This document shows positions 44,132-52,870 of a stretch of DNA of 64,000 bases, in pieces. Position 1 is the stretch's first letter. Every line of letters begins with the position of its first letter. Where the stretch lies: the NCBI RefSeq assembly GCF_001514195.1, contig NZ_KQ948750.1:85941-149940 (forward strand), written 5' to 3'. Under the pieces are notes generated by a model that saw nothing but the letters and a program-made list of their open reading frames with translations, had not been told where the DNA came from and ran no database searches. The position numbers and the translations under genes were made by a program. Source of the stretch: Streptomyces griseorubiginosus (GTDB taxonomy: Bacteria > Actinomycetota > Actinomycetes > Streptomycetales > Streptomycetaceae).

Positions 44132-45808
44132 GTGCCCACGACATCCGAGACACCACCGGTCCTGGTCGTCGGCGCCGGACCGACCGGGCTGACGGCAGCC
44201 CATCTGCTCGGCTCGCGGGGCATACGGGTGCTGCTGGTCGAACGCAACACCACCACGAGCAACGACGCCAAGGCGATCAGCCTCGACGACGAGACCCTGC
44301 GCACCCTGCAATCGGCCGGCGCCCTGGACGAGGCGGTCTACCCGATCCTGGTGCCGGGCACCGGGACGAGATACTTCGGCGTGGGCGGGCGGCCGCTCGT
44401 GCACGCCCGGGGAACTGGCGACCAGCGCCTGGGACATCCGTTCAAGAACCCCTTCGCCCAGCCCGACCTGGAACGGGTGCTGTGCACACAGCTGCGCCGC
44501 CTGCCCGGCGTCGACGTCCGTTTCGGCACCCGGCTGACCGACCTCGCCCAGCACCCCGACAGGGTGCGCGTGTCCCTGCGAACAGGCGGCGAGGACGGGC
44601 CGGTCGAGGAGTTGGACGTCTCGTACGTCCTCGGCTGCGACGGCGGCCGCAGTACTGTGCGCGACCTGCTGTCCGTGCCCATGCAGGGCCGCAGCTTCCC
44701 TGACGTGTGGCTGGTGGCCGACACCCTTGAGGACACGCACGACCAGCGTTACGGCATGCACCACGGCGACCCCGACCGACCTGGCGTCATCGTCCCGGGC
44801 CAGGACGGGCGTTGCCGCTACGAGTTCCGCCTCAAGCCGGGCGAGTGCGAGGCCGGTACCTCTCCCCCGTTCGCTCTCGTGCGCGAACTCCTGCGGCCCC
44901 ACCGGGAGATCACGCCCGACCAGATCGAGCGCGCGGTCGCCTACAGCTTCCACGCGTTGCTGGCCGACCGGCTGCGCGAGGGCCGCTGCTTCCTGCTCGG
45001 CGACGCCGCGCACATGATGCCGCCGTTCGCCGGCCAGGGCCTCAACTCAGGGGTGAGGGACGCGGCCAACCTGTGCTGGAAGATCTCCGAGGTGTTGGCG
45101 GGCCGGGCCGGTGACGCGCTGCTCGACACCTACGACAGCGAGCGGCGCCCGCACGCCCGGGCCGTGATCGACCTCTCCGTGCGGCTGGGCCGGATCGTCA
45201 TGACCACCAGCCGACCGCGTGCCCTGCTGCGCGACGCGCTGGTGCGCACCGCCATGCACATCCCGCCGGCTCGCCGCTACCTCACCGAGATGCGCTACCG
45301 ACCCGACACCCGGCTACGGGCGGGGGCCGTCCTCCCGACGGACGGCGCGGGCAGCGGACTGGTCGGCACGATGCTGCCGCAGCCACGGGTGCTGCACGGA
45401 CCGCACCACCGCCCCGCACGGCTCGACGACATCCTCGGACAGGGCTGGAGCCTGCTGGGCATCGGCGTGGACGACACCGACTGGGCAACCGTCGCCCGGG
45501 CCGACATCCCCGAGGCCACCGCAGTGGATGTCTTCCTGGACGACCGCACACCGCGTGACCGGGCCGGCCGAACGGGGATCGCCGACGCCGACGGCAGGCT
45601 CGACGCCCTCCTCGCCGGACTGACCGGATCCTTCGTCCTCGTACGTCCCGACCGGTTCGTGGCAGCCGTGTTCACCCCCGATCGGGCCCAGTACGTCGGC
45701 GTGACGCTGCGGCGCTTCGCACGCCCCCGCCCCACCACGGGCACCACCACCGCCCCCTCCGATCCCGCCCCAGAGATCCCGTACGACACCCCAGGAGTAC
45801 CCCGATGA
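44132..45808 (+). CDS. FAD-dependent aromatic hydroxylase (MhpA/PheA type)
   Basis: A 558-residue single-component flavin monooxygenase: VLVVGAGPTGLTAAHLLGSR (ADP binding, about residues 10-29), CDGGRSTVRDLL (DG motif), and FLLGDAAHMMPPFAGQGLNS (GD motif). A thioredoxin-like C-terminal domain follows, with a proline-rich tail. MhpA-type enzymes hydroxylate phenols or phenylpropionates to catechols. GTG start at 44132 lies 4 bases after the VOC stop, and its own stop overlaps the FAH start (ATGA). The trio hydroxylase, extradiol protein, FAH hydrolase is a short meta-cleavage route; substrate not known. Confidence 0.9.
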   Translation: MPTTSETPPVLVVGAGPTGLTAAHLLGSRGIRVLLVERNTTTSNDAKAISLDDETLRTLQSAGALDEAVYPILVPGTGTRYFGVGGRPLVHARGTGDQRLGHPFKNPFAQPDLERVLCTQLRRLPGVDVRFGTRLTDLAQHPDRVRVSLRTGGEDGPVEELDVSYVLGCDGGRSTVRDLLSVPMQGRSFPDVWLVADTLEDTHDQRYGMHHGDPDRPGVIVPGQDGRCRYEFRLKPGECEAGTSPPFALVRELLRPHREITPDQIERAVAYSFHALLADRLREGRCFLLGDAAHMMPPFAGQGLNSGVRDAANLCWKISEVLAGRAGDALLDTYDSERRPHARAVIDLSVRLGRIVMTTSRPRALLRDALVRTAMHIPPARRYLTEMRYRPDTRLRAGAVLPTDGAGSGLVGTMLPQPRVLHGPHHRPARLDDILGQGWSLLGIGVDDTDWATVARADIPEATAVDVFLDDRTPRDRAGRTGIADADGRLDALLAGLTGSFVLVRPDRFVAAVFTPDRAQYVGVTLRRFARPRPTTGTTTAPSDPAPEIPYDTPGVPR

Positions 45809-46647
45809 GACTGAGCACCGTCCGTATCACCGACGACCGCGTGACCTCGGCCGCCCGACAGGAAGGCGACGAACTCGTCCTGCTCCCCTACGCCGACGTG
45901 GGCGCGCTGCTCGCAACCGGCGACGACTGGCACGAGCGCGCGGCCTCCGCCGACGGCGAGCGCCTGTCCCTGGCCGAGTCGTCGCTCGCCCCACTGGTCC
46001 CCCACCCGAACAAGATCGTCTGCCTGGGCCTCAACTACGCCACCCACATCAAGGAGATGGGCCGCCCCACCCCCACGCATCCCACCCTCTTCGCGAAGTA
46101 CGACGGCTCCCTGATCGGCGCCCACGACGACATCCACACGCCGCCGGTCAGCGACGATCTCGACTGGGAAGCCGAGTTGGCAGTCGTCGTCGGACGCCCC
46201 GGCCGTCACGTACCGCGCGAGAAGGCCCTGGAGTACGTCGCCGGCTACACGGTCGCCAACGACGTCACCGTGCGGGACTGGCAGCACCGTACCCGTGAGT
46301 TCCTCTCCGGCAAGACCTTCGAGGCCACCACCCCGGTCGGACCCGCTCTGGTCACCGCCGACGAACTCCCGCCCGGCGCCTCGGGGTTGGACATCTCCTG
46401 CAGCGTCGACGGGCACACCATGCAGAAGTCCAACACCGCGGACCTGCTCTTCGACGTGGCCGAGACCGTCGCGTACATCAGCACCATCATCACGATCCTG
46501 CCCGGCGACCTGATCCTCACCGGCACCCCGGGCGGCGTGGGCGCCGGGCGCGACCCGAAGGTCTTCCTTCGCCCCGGCCAGGAACTGATCACCACGGTGG
46601 AAGGCATCGGGGAACTCCGCAACACCGTCATCAAGGACCAGCTGTGA
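45805..46647 (+). CDS. Fumarylacetoacetate-hydrolase-family protein
   Basis: A 280-residue FAH-fold enzyme with GLNYATHIKEMG, the acidic metal site DWEAELAVVVG and later NDVTVRDWQH and LTGTPGGVG, all hallmarks of the C-terminal FAH domain that binds Mg2+. Members hydrolyse C-C bonds of diketo acids or act as hydratase/decarboxylase/isomerases in meta-cleavage. ATG overlaps the monooxygenase stop by 4 bases and its own stop overlaps a GTG of the IclR frame, so the operon is tightly coupled. Probable substrate is the ring-opened product of the VOC protein. Confidence 0.9.
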   Translation: MRLSTVRITDDRVTSAARQEGDELVLLPYADVGALLATGDDWHERAASADGERLSLAESSLAPLVPHPNKIVCLGLNYATHIKEMGRPTPTHPTLFAKYDGSLIGAHDDIHTPPVSDDLDWEAELAVVVGRPGRHVPREKALEYVAGYTVANDVTVRDWQHRTREFLSGKTFEATTPVGPALVTADELPPGASGLDISCSVDGHTMQKSNTADLLFDVAETVAYISTIITILPGDLILTGTPGGVGAGRDPKVFLRPGQELITTVEGIGELRNTVIKDQL

Positions 46648-47513
46648 ACCCTGACCACGGGACAACGGCGACCACGCGGCACCGCGGGGTCTCCACCGAC
46701 CCACGCCCACCCACTAAAGTCTCTCGTATGTCAGGAAACATGTCTTCCAGCTACCGCGAGCGCAACTCCACGGCCGACCGGGCACTGGACATCCTGACCA
46801 TGTTCGACGACGTTCATCTCGTCGTCTCCGGAGCCGCCGTGGCCGAGCGGCTCGGCGTGGCGCGATCCACCGCGTACCGCTACCTGCAGAGCCTGGTGGC
46901 CGGGCGTTTCCTCGAAGAAGCTCCCGGCGGCGGCTTCCGGCTCGGCCTACGAGTGCTGGAGATCGCCCGAGTGGCGCGCCGCAGTTACGGTCTCTCCGAG
47001 GTCGCGGTGCCGTCGATGGAATCGCTCGCCGAGGAGGTGCACGAAACCGTGCTGCTGACCCGGCGCACCGGTGACCTGGTGGTCTGCGTGGACCGCGCGG
47101 AAAGTGCCCGCGCGGTGCGGATCTCGTACGAGCGCGGCAGCGCCCTGCCGATCAACGCCGGCGCCTCCGCCCTCGTCCTGCTGGCCTGGAGCCCGGACGA
47201 CGAAGCCCGCCGGCTGCTGGAAAACGCCGAACTGCGCCGCTTCACCTCGGCCACGCTCACCGACGTCGACGCCCTGATGGAACGACTCGGCCGGATCCGC
47301 CGCATCGGCTACTCCGTCACCCGGGGCGAACTGGATCCCGACGTGGTCGGCATCGCCGCCCCGATCCGGGACGAGAACAAGCAGGTGGTCGCGGCGGTCA
47401 GCGTGGCCGCCCTCGCCTCCCGGGTCTACCCGGAGGCGGAGACGGAGATCGCTCAGAAGGTCCTGGCCACCGCGCAGGAGATCAGCGAGCGGATGGCCGT
47501 CGTCGCGGGCTGA
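46644..47513 (+). CDS. IclR-family regulator of the meta-cleavage operon
   Basis: An IclR-type regulator: LDILTMFDDVHLVVSGAAVA, recognition helix LGVARSTAYRYLQSL, and the C-terminal effector domain with HETVLLTRRTGDLVVCVDR and RIRRIGYSVTRGELDPDVVG. The GTG at 46644 overlaps the FAH stop and gives 289 residues; ATGs at 46728 and 46740 (AGGAAAC just before the latter) would give the more usual 250-260 residue length and are equally likely. It probably controls the preceding VOC-hydroxylase-FAH genes, perhaps through the palindrome at 43591. Confidence 0.88.
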   Translation: MNPDHGTTATTRHRGVSTDPRPPTKVSRMSGNMSSSYRERNSTADRALDILTMFDDVHLVVSGAAVAERLGVARSTAYRYLQSLVAGRFLEEAPGGGFRLGLRVLEIARVARRSYGLSEVAVPSMESLAEEVHETVLLTRRTGDLVVCVDRAESARAVRISYERGSALPINAGASALVLLAWSPDDEARRLLENAELRRFTSATLTDVDALMERLGRIRRIGYSVTRGELDPDVVGIAAPIRDENKQVVAAVSVAALASRVYPEAETEIAQKVLATAQEISERMAVVAG

Positions 47514-47904
47514 CCCCTGGCCCTGCTCCGTCCGGGCACCAGCCCGTTGCGGGCGAGATGGACGACCCCGAAGGCCGGCGATTCGTCGGCGAGGCGATAG
47601 AAAGCGAATGTCGTCCTGCGCGCCGACGAATACATGACCACCGTCGCGCACAAAGAAACCACACAGATCACAGGGCAGACGCACAGCCGAACGGGGTTCG
47701 CGCGACAACCCTCGCCGGGGCCGTGGCGCAGATCAGAAACCCCCAGGTCAGCGGGCATGCGAGACGCTTGGTACCTGCCAACCGCCACCGAAAGCGGGAT
47801 GCGGTGATTTCACCGTCTGGTTTGGGCAGCGACCGCATCCTACTGTCAGAAAACCGCAGCTCGTGGCGAAATTCTGCGCGACGGCAGTCAAAGGAGACGG
47901 CTTC
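47514..47904. other. Intergenic region before the stilbene-oxygenase gene
   Basis: About 390 bases with no supported gene. It is lower in coding bias than its surroundings and ends in the strong site AAAGGAGACGGCTTC. The promoter of block B must lie here; a weak inverted repeat TTGG-6-CCAA occurs near 47768-47781. No clear -35/-10 pair was chosen. Confidence 0.45.
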
Positions 47905-49386
47905 ATGGCAAAGACTTTTCCCCCCGAAATCACCATGGGAATGGACGAGCCGTGCCGGTTCGATATCGAGGTGTTCGATCTGGAGGTCCTCGAGGGCACG
48001 GTACCAGCGGACATCGACGGCCTGTTCGTCCAGGCGGTTCCCGACCAGGTGTATGTACCCGAGGTCCCGGTGCTGTGGCCGATGACCACCGCCGCGGGCG
48101 GGGACGGTGCAGTACGCGCATTCCGCATCAAGGACGGCTGCGTCGACTTCCGGACCCGCTATGTACGCACCGAGCGCTTCCTGCTCGAGCGCCAGGCCCG
48201 CCGATCCCTTTACGGGAATTACCGGGATCCGTACTCCGACGATCCGAGCGTCGCCGGCACGAGCCGTACGACGGCGAACACCGCCATCTACTTCCACGCC
48301 GGACGGATGCTGGCGTCGAAGGAAGACGGACTGCCGTACGAGATCGATCCCGTGACCCTCGAGACCCGCGGCGTCTGGGATGCGCACGGTGATATCACGA
48401 GTCTCACCTTCACGGCCCACCCCAAGTTCGACTCGGACACCGGCGAGATGTTCGGTTTCGGGTACGCCGCGAAAGGCGAGACCACACGCGACATCGCCTA
48501 CTACGTGATCGATGCCTCCGGCAAGGTGATCCACGAGACCTGGTTCGAGGCACCGTACTCGGCCATGATCCACGATTGCGCGCTGACCGAGAACTTCATG
48601 CTCTTCCCGGTCATGCCCATCACCAGCGACCTCGACCGTCTGAAGGACGGCGGTCCGCACTTCGTGTACGACGGCGACCTTCCGCAGGTCTTCGGAGTCA
48701 TCCCGCGCTTCGGTGATGCTTCCGAGGTGCGCTGGTTCCAGGCCCCGCCGGCCTTTCCCGGCCACACGATCAACGCCTACGAGGAGGACGGCGTCATCGT
48801 CTTCGACCTGTACGAGGCGGACGGCAACGGCTTCGCACCGGTCGTGCCCGACAAGAACGGCAGGCCGACACCGCCTGGCAGCGTCACCACACGGCACGTG
48901 CGCTGGCACATCGACTACCACACCGGCGAGGAGCGGCTTACCGAGCGGGAGGTGCTGGCAGTCGTCAACGGCGAAGGGCCGCACATCGACCCGCGCCGCG
49001 ACTCGAAGCCGTACCGCCACGTCTTCGTGCCGACGCTCGACCGCGACAAGCTCGAGACCGACGTCAACGGCCGCCCCTACCCGGTGATGTTCAACCAGCT
49101 CAGCCACTTCGACCTGGAGGCCGGGACCCGTGACGACTGGTATCCCGGGCCGGCCGCGACGTTCCAGGACCCCGTGTACTTCACCAAATCCACCGAGTCC
49201 GCGGAGGACGACGGCTATCTGATCGCCACGCTCAATTGGCCGACAGAAAAGCGCAGCGAACTCGTCATCCTCGACACGCTCGACCTCGCCGGCGGGCCGA
49301 TCGCCCGGCTGCGGCTTCCTGTACGCATGCGCCTCGGAATCCACTCGACGTGGATCGACGGCGCCCTCGTCCCCTCCTGGAGGTGA
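47905..49386 (+). CDS. Stilbene/lignostilbene oxygenase-like carotenoid-oxygenase-family enzyme (block B)
   Basis: A 493-residue C=C-cleaving Fe(II) dioxygenase. Iron ligands are His172 (TAHPK), His223 (MIHDC), His287 (FPGHTINAYE) and His480 (GIHSTW). GNYRDPYSDDPSVAG and ASKEDGLPYEIDPVTLETR closely follow bacterial stilbene oxygenases such as NOV1; Tyr106 and Lys139 match the Tyr and Lys that in those enzymes hold and deprotonate the 4-hydroxyl of the substrate. So a 4-hydroxystilbene or similar phenolic alkene is the likely substrate, giving two aryl aldehydes. ATG 47905 has AAAGGAG 8 bases upstream. A small NTF2-like gene follows 5 bases after the stop. Confidence 0.9.
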   Translation: MAKTFPPEITMGMDEPCRFDIEVFDLEVLEGTVPADIDGLFVQAVPDQVYVPEVPVLWPMTTAAGGDGAVRAFRIKDGCVDFRTRYVRTERFLLERQARRSLYGNYRDPYSDDPSVAGTSRTTANTAIYFHAGRMLASKEDGLPYEIDPVTLETRGVWDAHGDITSLTFTAHPKFDSDTGEMFGFGYAAKGETTRDIAYYVIDASGKVIHETWFEAPYSAMIHDCALTENFMLFPVMPITSDLDRLKDGGPHFVYDGDLPQVFGVIPRFGDASEVRWFQAPPAFPGHTINAYEEDGVIVFDLYEADGNGFAPVVPDKNGRPTPPGSVTTRHVRWHIDYHTGEERLTEREVLAVVNGEGPHIDPRRDSKPYRHVFVPTLDRDKLETDVNGRPYPVMFNQLSHFDLEAGTRDDWYPGPAATFQDPVYFTKSTESAEDDGYLIATLNWPTEKRSELVILDTLDLAGGPIARLRLPVRMRLGIHSTWIDGALVPSWR

Positions 49387-49391
49387 TCACC

Positions 49392-49772
49392 ATGTCCGGC
49401 GACCAGCCCAAGGACATCGTGCTCAAGATGATGTCACTCCTCGTCGATCCCTCGACCTCGGAACAGGCGCGTCAATACCTCACCGAGTCCTATGTCCAGC
49501 ACAACCCCAACATCGACTCGGGCGCCGACGCGATCATCGAGTGGACGAAAACCGATCAGGCTCGCGAAGCACGGGAATCCATGCGTCCTGCGCCCGAGCC
49601 TCCGGTATTCGTCACCGAAGGAGACAAGGTCGTGATGATGCTCGCCCGGGACCTGCCCGACCCGGACGACCCGGGAAAGACCTACCGCTCCTACTGGTTC
49701 GACATGTGGCGGATCGAGGACGGCAAGCTCGCCGAGCACTGGGACGGCGCTCCCAAGGAAGCAGCAGAGTAG
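49392..49772 (+). CDS. SnoaL/NTF2-like small protein
   Basis: A 126-residue NTF2-fold protein: YLTESYVQHNPNIDSGADAI, VTEGDKVVMMLARDLPDPDD and DMWRIEDGKLAEHWD, the last being the common signature of SnoaL-like proteins. Some are isomerases or hydratases, many have no known reaction. GGAGGTGATCACC before ATG 49392 overlaps the stop of the oxygenase gene, so the two are tightly coupled; it may process the aldehyde product or assist the oxygenase. The frame extends upstream to 49236 inside the oxygenase gene but is not used, to judge by the ribosome site. Confidence 0.88.
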   Translation: MSGDQPKDIVLKMMSLLVDPSTSEQARQYLTESYVQHNPNIDSGADAIIEWTKTDQAREARESMRPAPEPPVFVTEGDKVVMMLARDLPDPDDPGKTYRSYWFDMWRIEDGKLAEHWDGAPKEAAE

Positions 49773-49817
49773 ACGTCGGAGCCGGGCAATGACGCCCGGT
49801 CGCGAGAGGGTTTTCGA

Positions 49818-51122
49818 ATGTCATCATATGCTCGCATATCCGCTACGATCGCCGCTTTCCTCTGTATGGCGTTCGGCATGTCGGCGATTTACGTCGGATC
49901 CCTGTCTGTCTTTCTCGGGCCGGTTTCGGCATCGATGGGCTGGGGCGTTTCCGTCTTCACCTTGGTTTTCACGGTGTCCGCCTACATCGGCGCCTTCAGC
50001 ACTCCCTTCAGCGGGCGCCTGATCGACCGGGTGGGAGTGCGGATCCCGGTCACGATCGGTATCGCGATCTTCGCCCTGGGGCTGTTCGGCCTGTCCCGGA
50101 TCCACTCAACCGGCTTCGTGTTCTGGGCATCCGCCGTCTGCATCGGCATCGGTGCCGCCCTGGCCGGGCCGGTGGCCCACGTGCGCGTCGTCTCCTCCTG
50201 GTGGGACACCAACCGGGCGCTCGCCCTCGGCCTGGTGGTCGCGGTGGCTCCCGCACTGTCGCAGTCCCTGGTCGCGCCGGTGACGCGATGGCTGATCGAC
50301 GCATTCGGCTGGCGCACCGCCTACGAGATGCTGGCCGCCGCTGTCCTGGTCGTCGGATGCACATCGGCCCTGTTCTTCCTGAAGGTGCGGAGCGCGGATG
50401 CGGCCACGGACTCCCCGGCTGCCGCCACGCCGTCCCCGGCGGTCCTCGAAGGCGTGCCCGCGAAGCGGGCATACCGGTCCCGGACCTTCTGGACCCTGAC
50501 GGTGGCGGAGTGCCTCGCGACGAGTTCGCTGATCGGCACGCAGGCGCACTTGGTGCACTGGTTCACCGGCCGCGGCGTCAACGGCGGCACGGCGACCTAC
50601 CTGGTGTCCCTCATGGCGGTGGCCGGGATGGTCGGCGTGCTGTTCTCCGGCTCCCTCACCGACCGCATCAGGTCGCACCGCGTCGCCGCCGTGCTCTACA
50701 CGCTGCCGGCGATCAGCCTGGCGCTGCTTCTCGCCGCCGGGAGCACCCTGTGGATGCTGGGCGTAGGAGTCGTCCTGATGGGATGCGCGCTGACCGCCGT
50801 GACACTCCTGCTGCCCTACCTGGTCACCCGGTACTTCGGGCTTCGGGCATCCGCCGAGATATTCGGCATCAGCCTCGCGTGCAGCATGCTCAGCATCGGA
50901 ACCGGGCCCACGCTGATCGGCATAGGCTTCGACACCTCCGGCGGCTACACGCTCCCGATCTCACTCGCCGTGGCCGCCACCACCCTTTCCGCGCTGCTCA
51001 TGTTCAGCCTCAAGCCGTACACCTACGCGGTGGTCAAGCCCGCTCCTCGCGATGCGCGCAGGACGCACACGGTCCCGGCCGTGACGGACACACGCCTCTC
51101 CGGACAGGAGGCGACCCCCTAG
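49818..51122 (+). CDS. MFS transporter, monocarboxylate/OFA-like
   Basis: A 434-residue 12-helix transporter: six N-terminal helices from FLCMAFGMSAIYVGSLSVFL, the loop GRLIDRVGVRIPV between helices 2 and 3, a central cytoplasmic loop with ATDSPAAATPSPAV, and six further helices. The pattern VSSWWDTNRALALGLVV resembles the oxalate/formate and monocarboxylate porter group. ATG 49818 after GAGAGGG. Placed between the stilbene-oxygenase genes and a GntR regulator, it probably takes up the aromatic substrate or an aryl acid. Direction and ligand are inferred. Confidence 0.88.
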   Translation: MSSYARISATIAAFLCMAFGMSAIYVGSLSVFLGPVSASMGWGVSVFTLVFTVSAYIGAFSTPFSGRLIDRVGVRIPVTIGIAIFALGLFGLSRIHSTGFVFWASAVCIGIGAALAGPVAHVRVVSSWWDTNRALALGLVVAVAPALSQSLVAPVTRWLIDAFGWRTAYEMLAAAVLVVGCTSALFFLKVRSADAATDSPAAATPSPAVLEGVPAKRAYRSRTFWTLTVAECLATSSLIGTQAHLVHWFTGRGVNGGTATYLVSLMAVAGMVGVLFSGSLTDRIRSHRVAAVLYTLPAISLALLLAAGSTLWMLGVGVVLMGCALTAVTLLLPYLVTRYFGLRASAEIFGISLACSMLSIGTGPTLIGIGFDTSGGYTLPISLAVAATTLSALLMFSLKPYTYAVVKPAPRDARRTHTVPAVTDTRLSGQEATP

Positions 51123-51195
51123 CGGCGGCGAGCCGCCGGCAACCGAGTGCGATCACGCCCGTCGCTCCGCCGCACCCCTGGAACTGAGGGAAGCG

Positions 51196-52722
51196 ATGAA
51201 CACAACCAGACACTCTCGCGGGCTCTCCGACAGCCCCGGCGGAGCACAGCGCTCCCGTACGACCGGAGCTACCGGAAACCCGCTGTCGGAGCTCTACTCC
51301 AGCGTGGTCGGTGACCAGGAGCGACTGACCAAGCTGCCTCTGGTCGTCTCCCGGGACATGGAGGAGCGCTTCATCCGCGACGGCTGGCCGGTCGGCAAGG
51401 TCTACGGCAGCGAGGCCGACCTGGCGGCGTACTACGGCGTCGGCCGGGACGTGATGCGGGAGGCCGTACGCGTGCTGGAGGCACGCGACGAGGTGCGGGT
51501 ACGGCGCGGTCCGCAGGGCGGCATCGCGGTCGCCAGGCCGGGCGGCACACATCTGCTGGTCATGATCGGCGGTTACGCCTACCTCACCGGCCTGGGACTG
51601 CCTGACATCGTCGAGGCGTGGAGTGCCGTGCACATCAGTGCCGTACGCCTCATGGGCGACCGGTCACGGCAGGCCGGCGGAAGGCTGCCGGAGAGTCAGG
51701 CGGCGGACGACGGAGGGAGACCGGACACCGCCGGGCTGCTCGGGCGGTTCGCCGCCGAGGTGATCGGCGGAAGCGGCAGCGGTCCGCTGAAGTACTTCAA
51801 CGACGTCCTGGCCCCGCTGCTGCCGCGGATGAGTACCGACCTGAGGGCCGACGCGCTGGCCCGCATACGGCAGCGGATCATCCATGATCTCGATCGCGGC
51901 CGTACGGAGGACGCCGTGCGTCGGGCACGTACGCTCTTCTGCGGCGCGGCGCGGGACACCCTCGCGCACGTCGCTCGGACAGGCGGCTGGCAGGGCACGT
52001 CGGTGCCGGAGCCACTCGAGCAGATGCGCATACCCGCGTTCGCGGCCGTGCGGCGGATGATGTCGGAGATCACGCCGCAGGAATGGGTACGAGGTCGGCC
52101 ACTGGGCAACGAGTGGGAGCTGGCCGAACGGTTCGGCGTCGATCGCAGCGTCGTCCGCCAGGCGATCCGCATGATGGAGGACGCGGAGACGGCGGTCACG
52201 TTGCCCGGACGAGGACACGGCCTGGTGACCCGGTGCCCGAGCCCAGCCCCCCTGAGCCGTCAGGTCTGCGTATACCTCGCGTCGCACTCCGAACCGCCTG
52301 AGGGCGCCGCCCTGGCACTCGGCAGTCTCATGATCGAGATGGCCGAGATCGCCGCTCGGAAGACCGGTCCCCGCGATGCCGAGCTTTTCGAGGCGCTCTT
52401 CGATGAACTGCGGCAACTGACGAGTGCCGCACCGATAGCCAGCGTCCAGTTGATCGAACGGCTGCAGAACCGTCTTGCGCGCAACGCACTTCTGTCACTC
52501 TTCATCAATGGCATCAAGGCTTATGTGTCCTGGAGCATGAGCGAGGAGTTGCATGCGCCGTCCTGGGTCATCGAGTTCTTCGCCCAGTCCACACATGATG
52601 TCCTGCGGGCCATCGGCCGTCGTGACGCACCGGAAGCGGCCCGGCTTCAGGCCGTGAAACAGGAAATGCTCGCGAAGTACCGCCAAGCCGTGCTCGAAGG
52701 GCGGGGTCACGAGGTCCGGTGA
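51196..52722 (+). CDS. Two-headed GntR-family regulator
   Basis: A 508-residue protein with two winged-helix DNA-binding domains. The first (about residues 50-115) contains VYGSEADLAAYYGVGRDVMR and EAVRVLEARDEVRVRRGPQGG; the second (about 285-345) has GNEWELAERFGVDRSVVRQA and IRMMEDAETAVTLPGRGHG. Each is followed by a helical FadR/FCD-like region, so the gene looks like an internal duplication of a normal 240-residue GntR protein. One polypeptide could bind two half-sites without dimerising. ATG 51196 after GAGGGAAGCG. It lies in the middle of block B and is its likely regulator. Confidence 0.88.
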   Translation: MNTTRHSRGLSDSPGGAQRSRTTGATGNPLSELYSSVVGDQERLTKLPLVVSRDMEERFIRDGWPVGKVYGSEADLAAYYGVGRDVMREAVRVLEARDEVRVRRGPQGGIAVARPGGTHLLVMIGGYAYLTGLGLPDIVEAWSAVHISAVRLMGDRSRQAGGRLPESQAADDGGRPDTAGLLGRFAAEVIGGSGSGPLKYFNDVLAPLLPRMSTDLRADALARIRQRIIHDLDRGRTEDAVRRARTLFCGAARDTLAHVARTGGWQGTSVPEPLEQMRIPAFAAVRRMMSEITPQEWVRGRPLGNEWELAERFGVDRSVVRQAIRMMEDAETAVTLPGRGHGLVTRCPSPAPLSRQVCVYLASHSEPPEGAALALGSLMIEMAEIAARKTGPRDAELFEALFDELRQLTSAAPIASVQLIERLQNRLARNALLSLFINGIKAYVSWSMSEELHAPSWVIEFFAQSTHDVLRAIGRRDAPEAARLQAVKQEMLAKYRQAVLEGRGHEVR

Positions 52723-52870
52723 ATGTGGTGAGCCGCACCCCGCTCCTTTCCTGGTCGATAGCCTTCACGGACCCGAATCCGCCGTCTGGTTACCGGAAAG
52801 GCCGAGTCCTAGAGTAAAGCCACCTGGACCGATGGAAATTGTCCACGTGAAGTACAGGAGGCAGGCAGGA

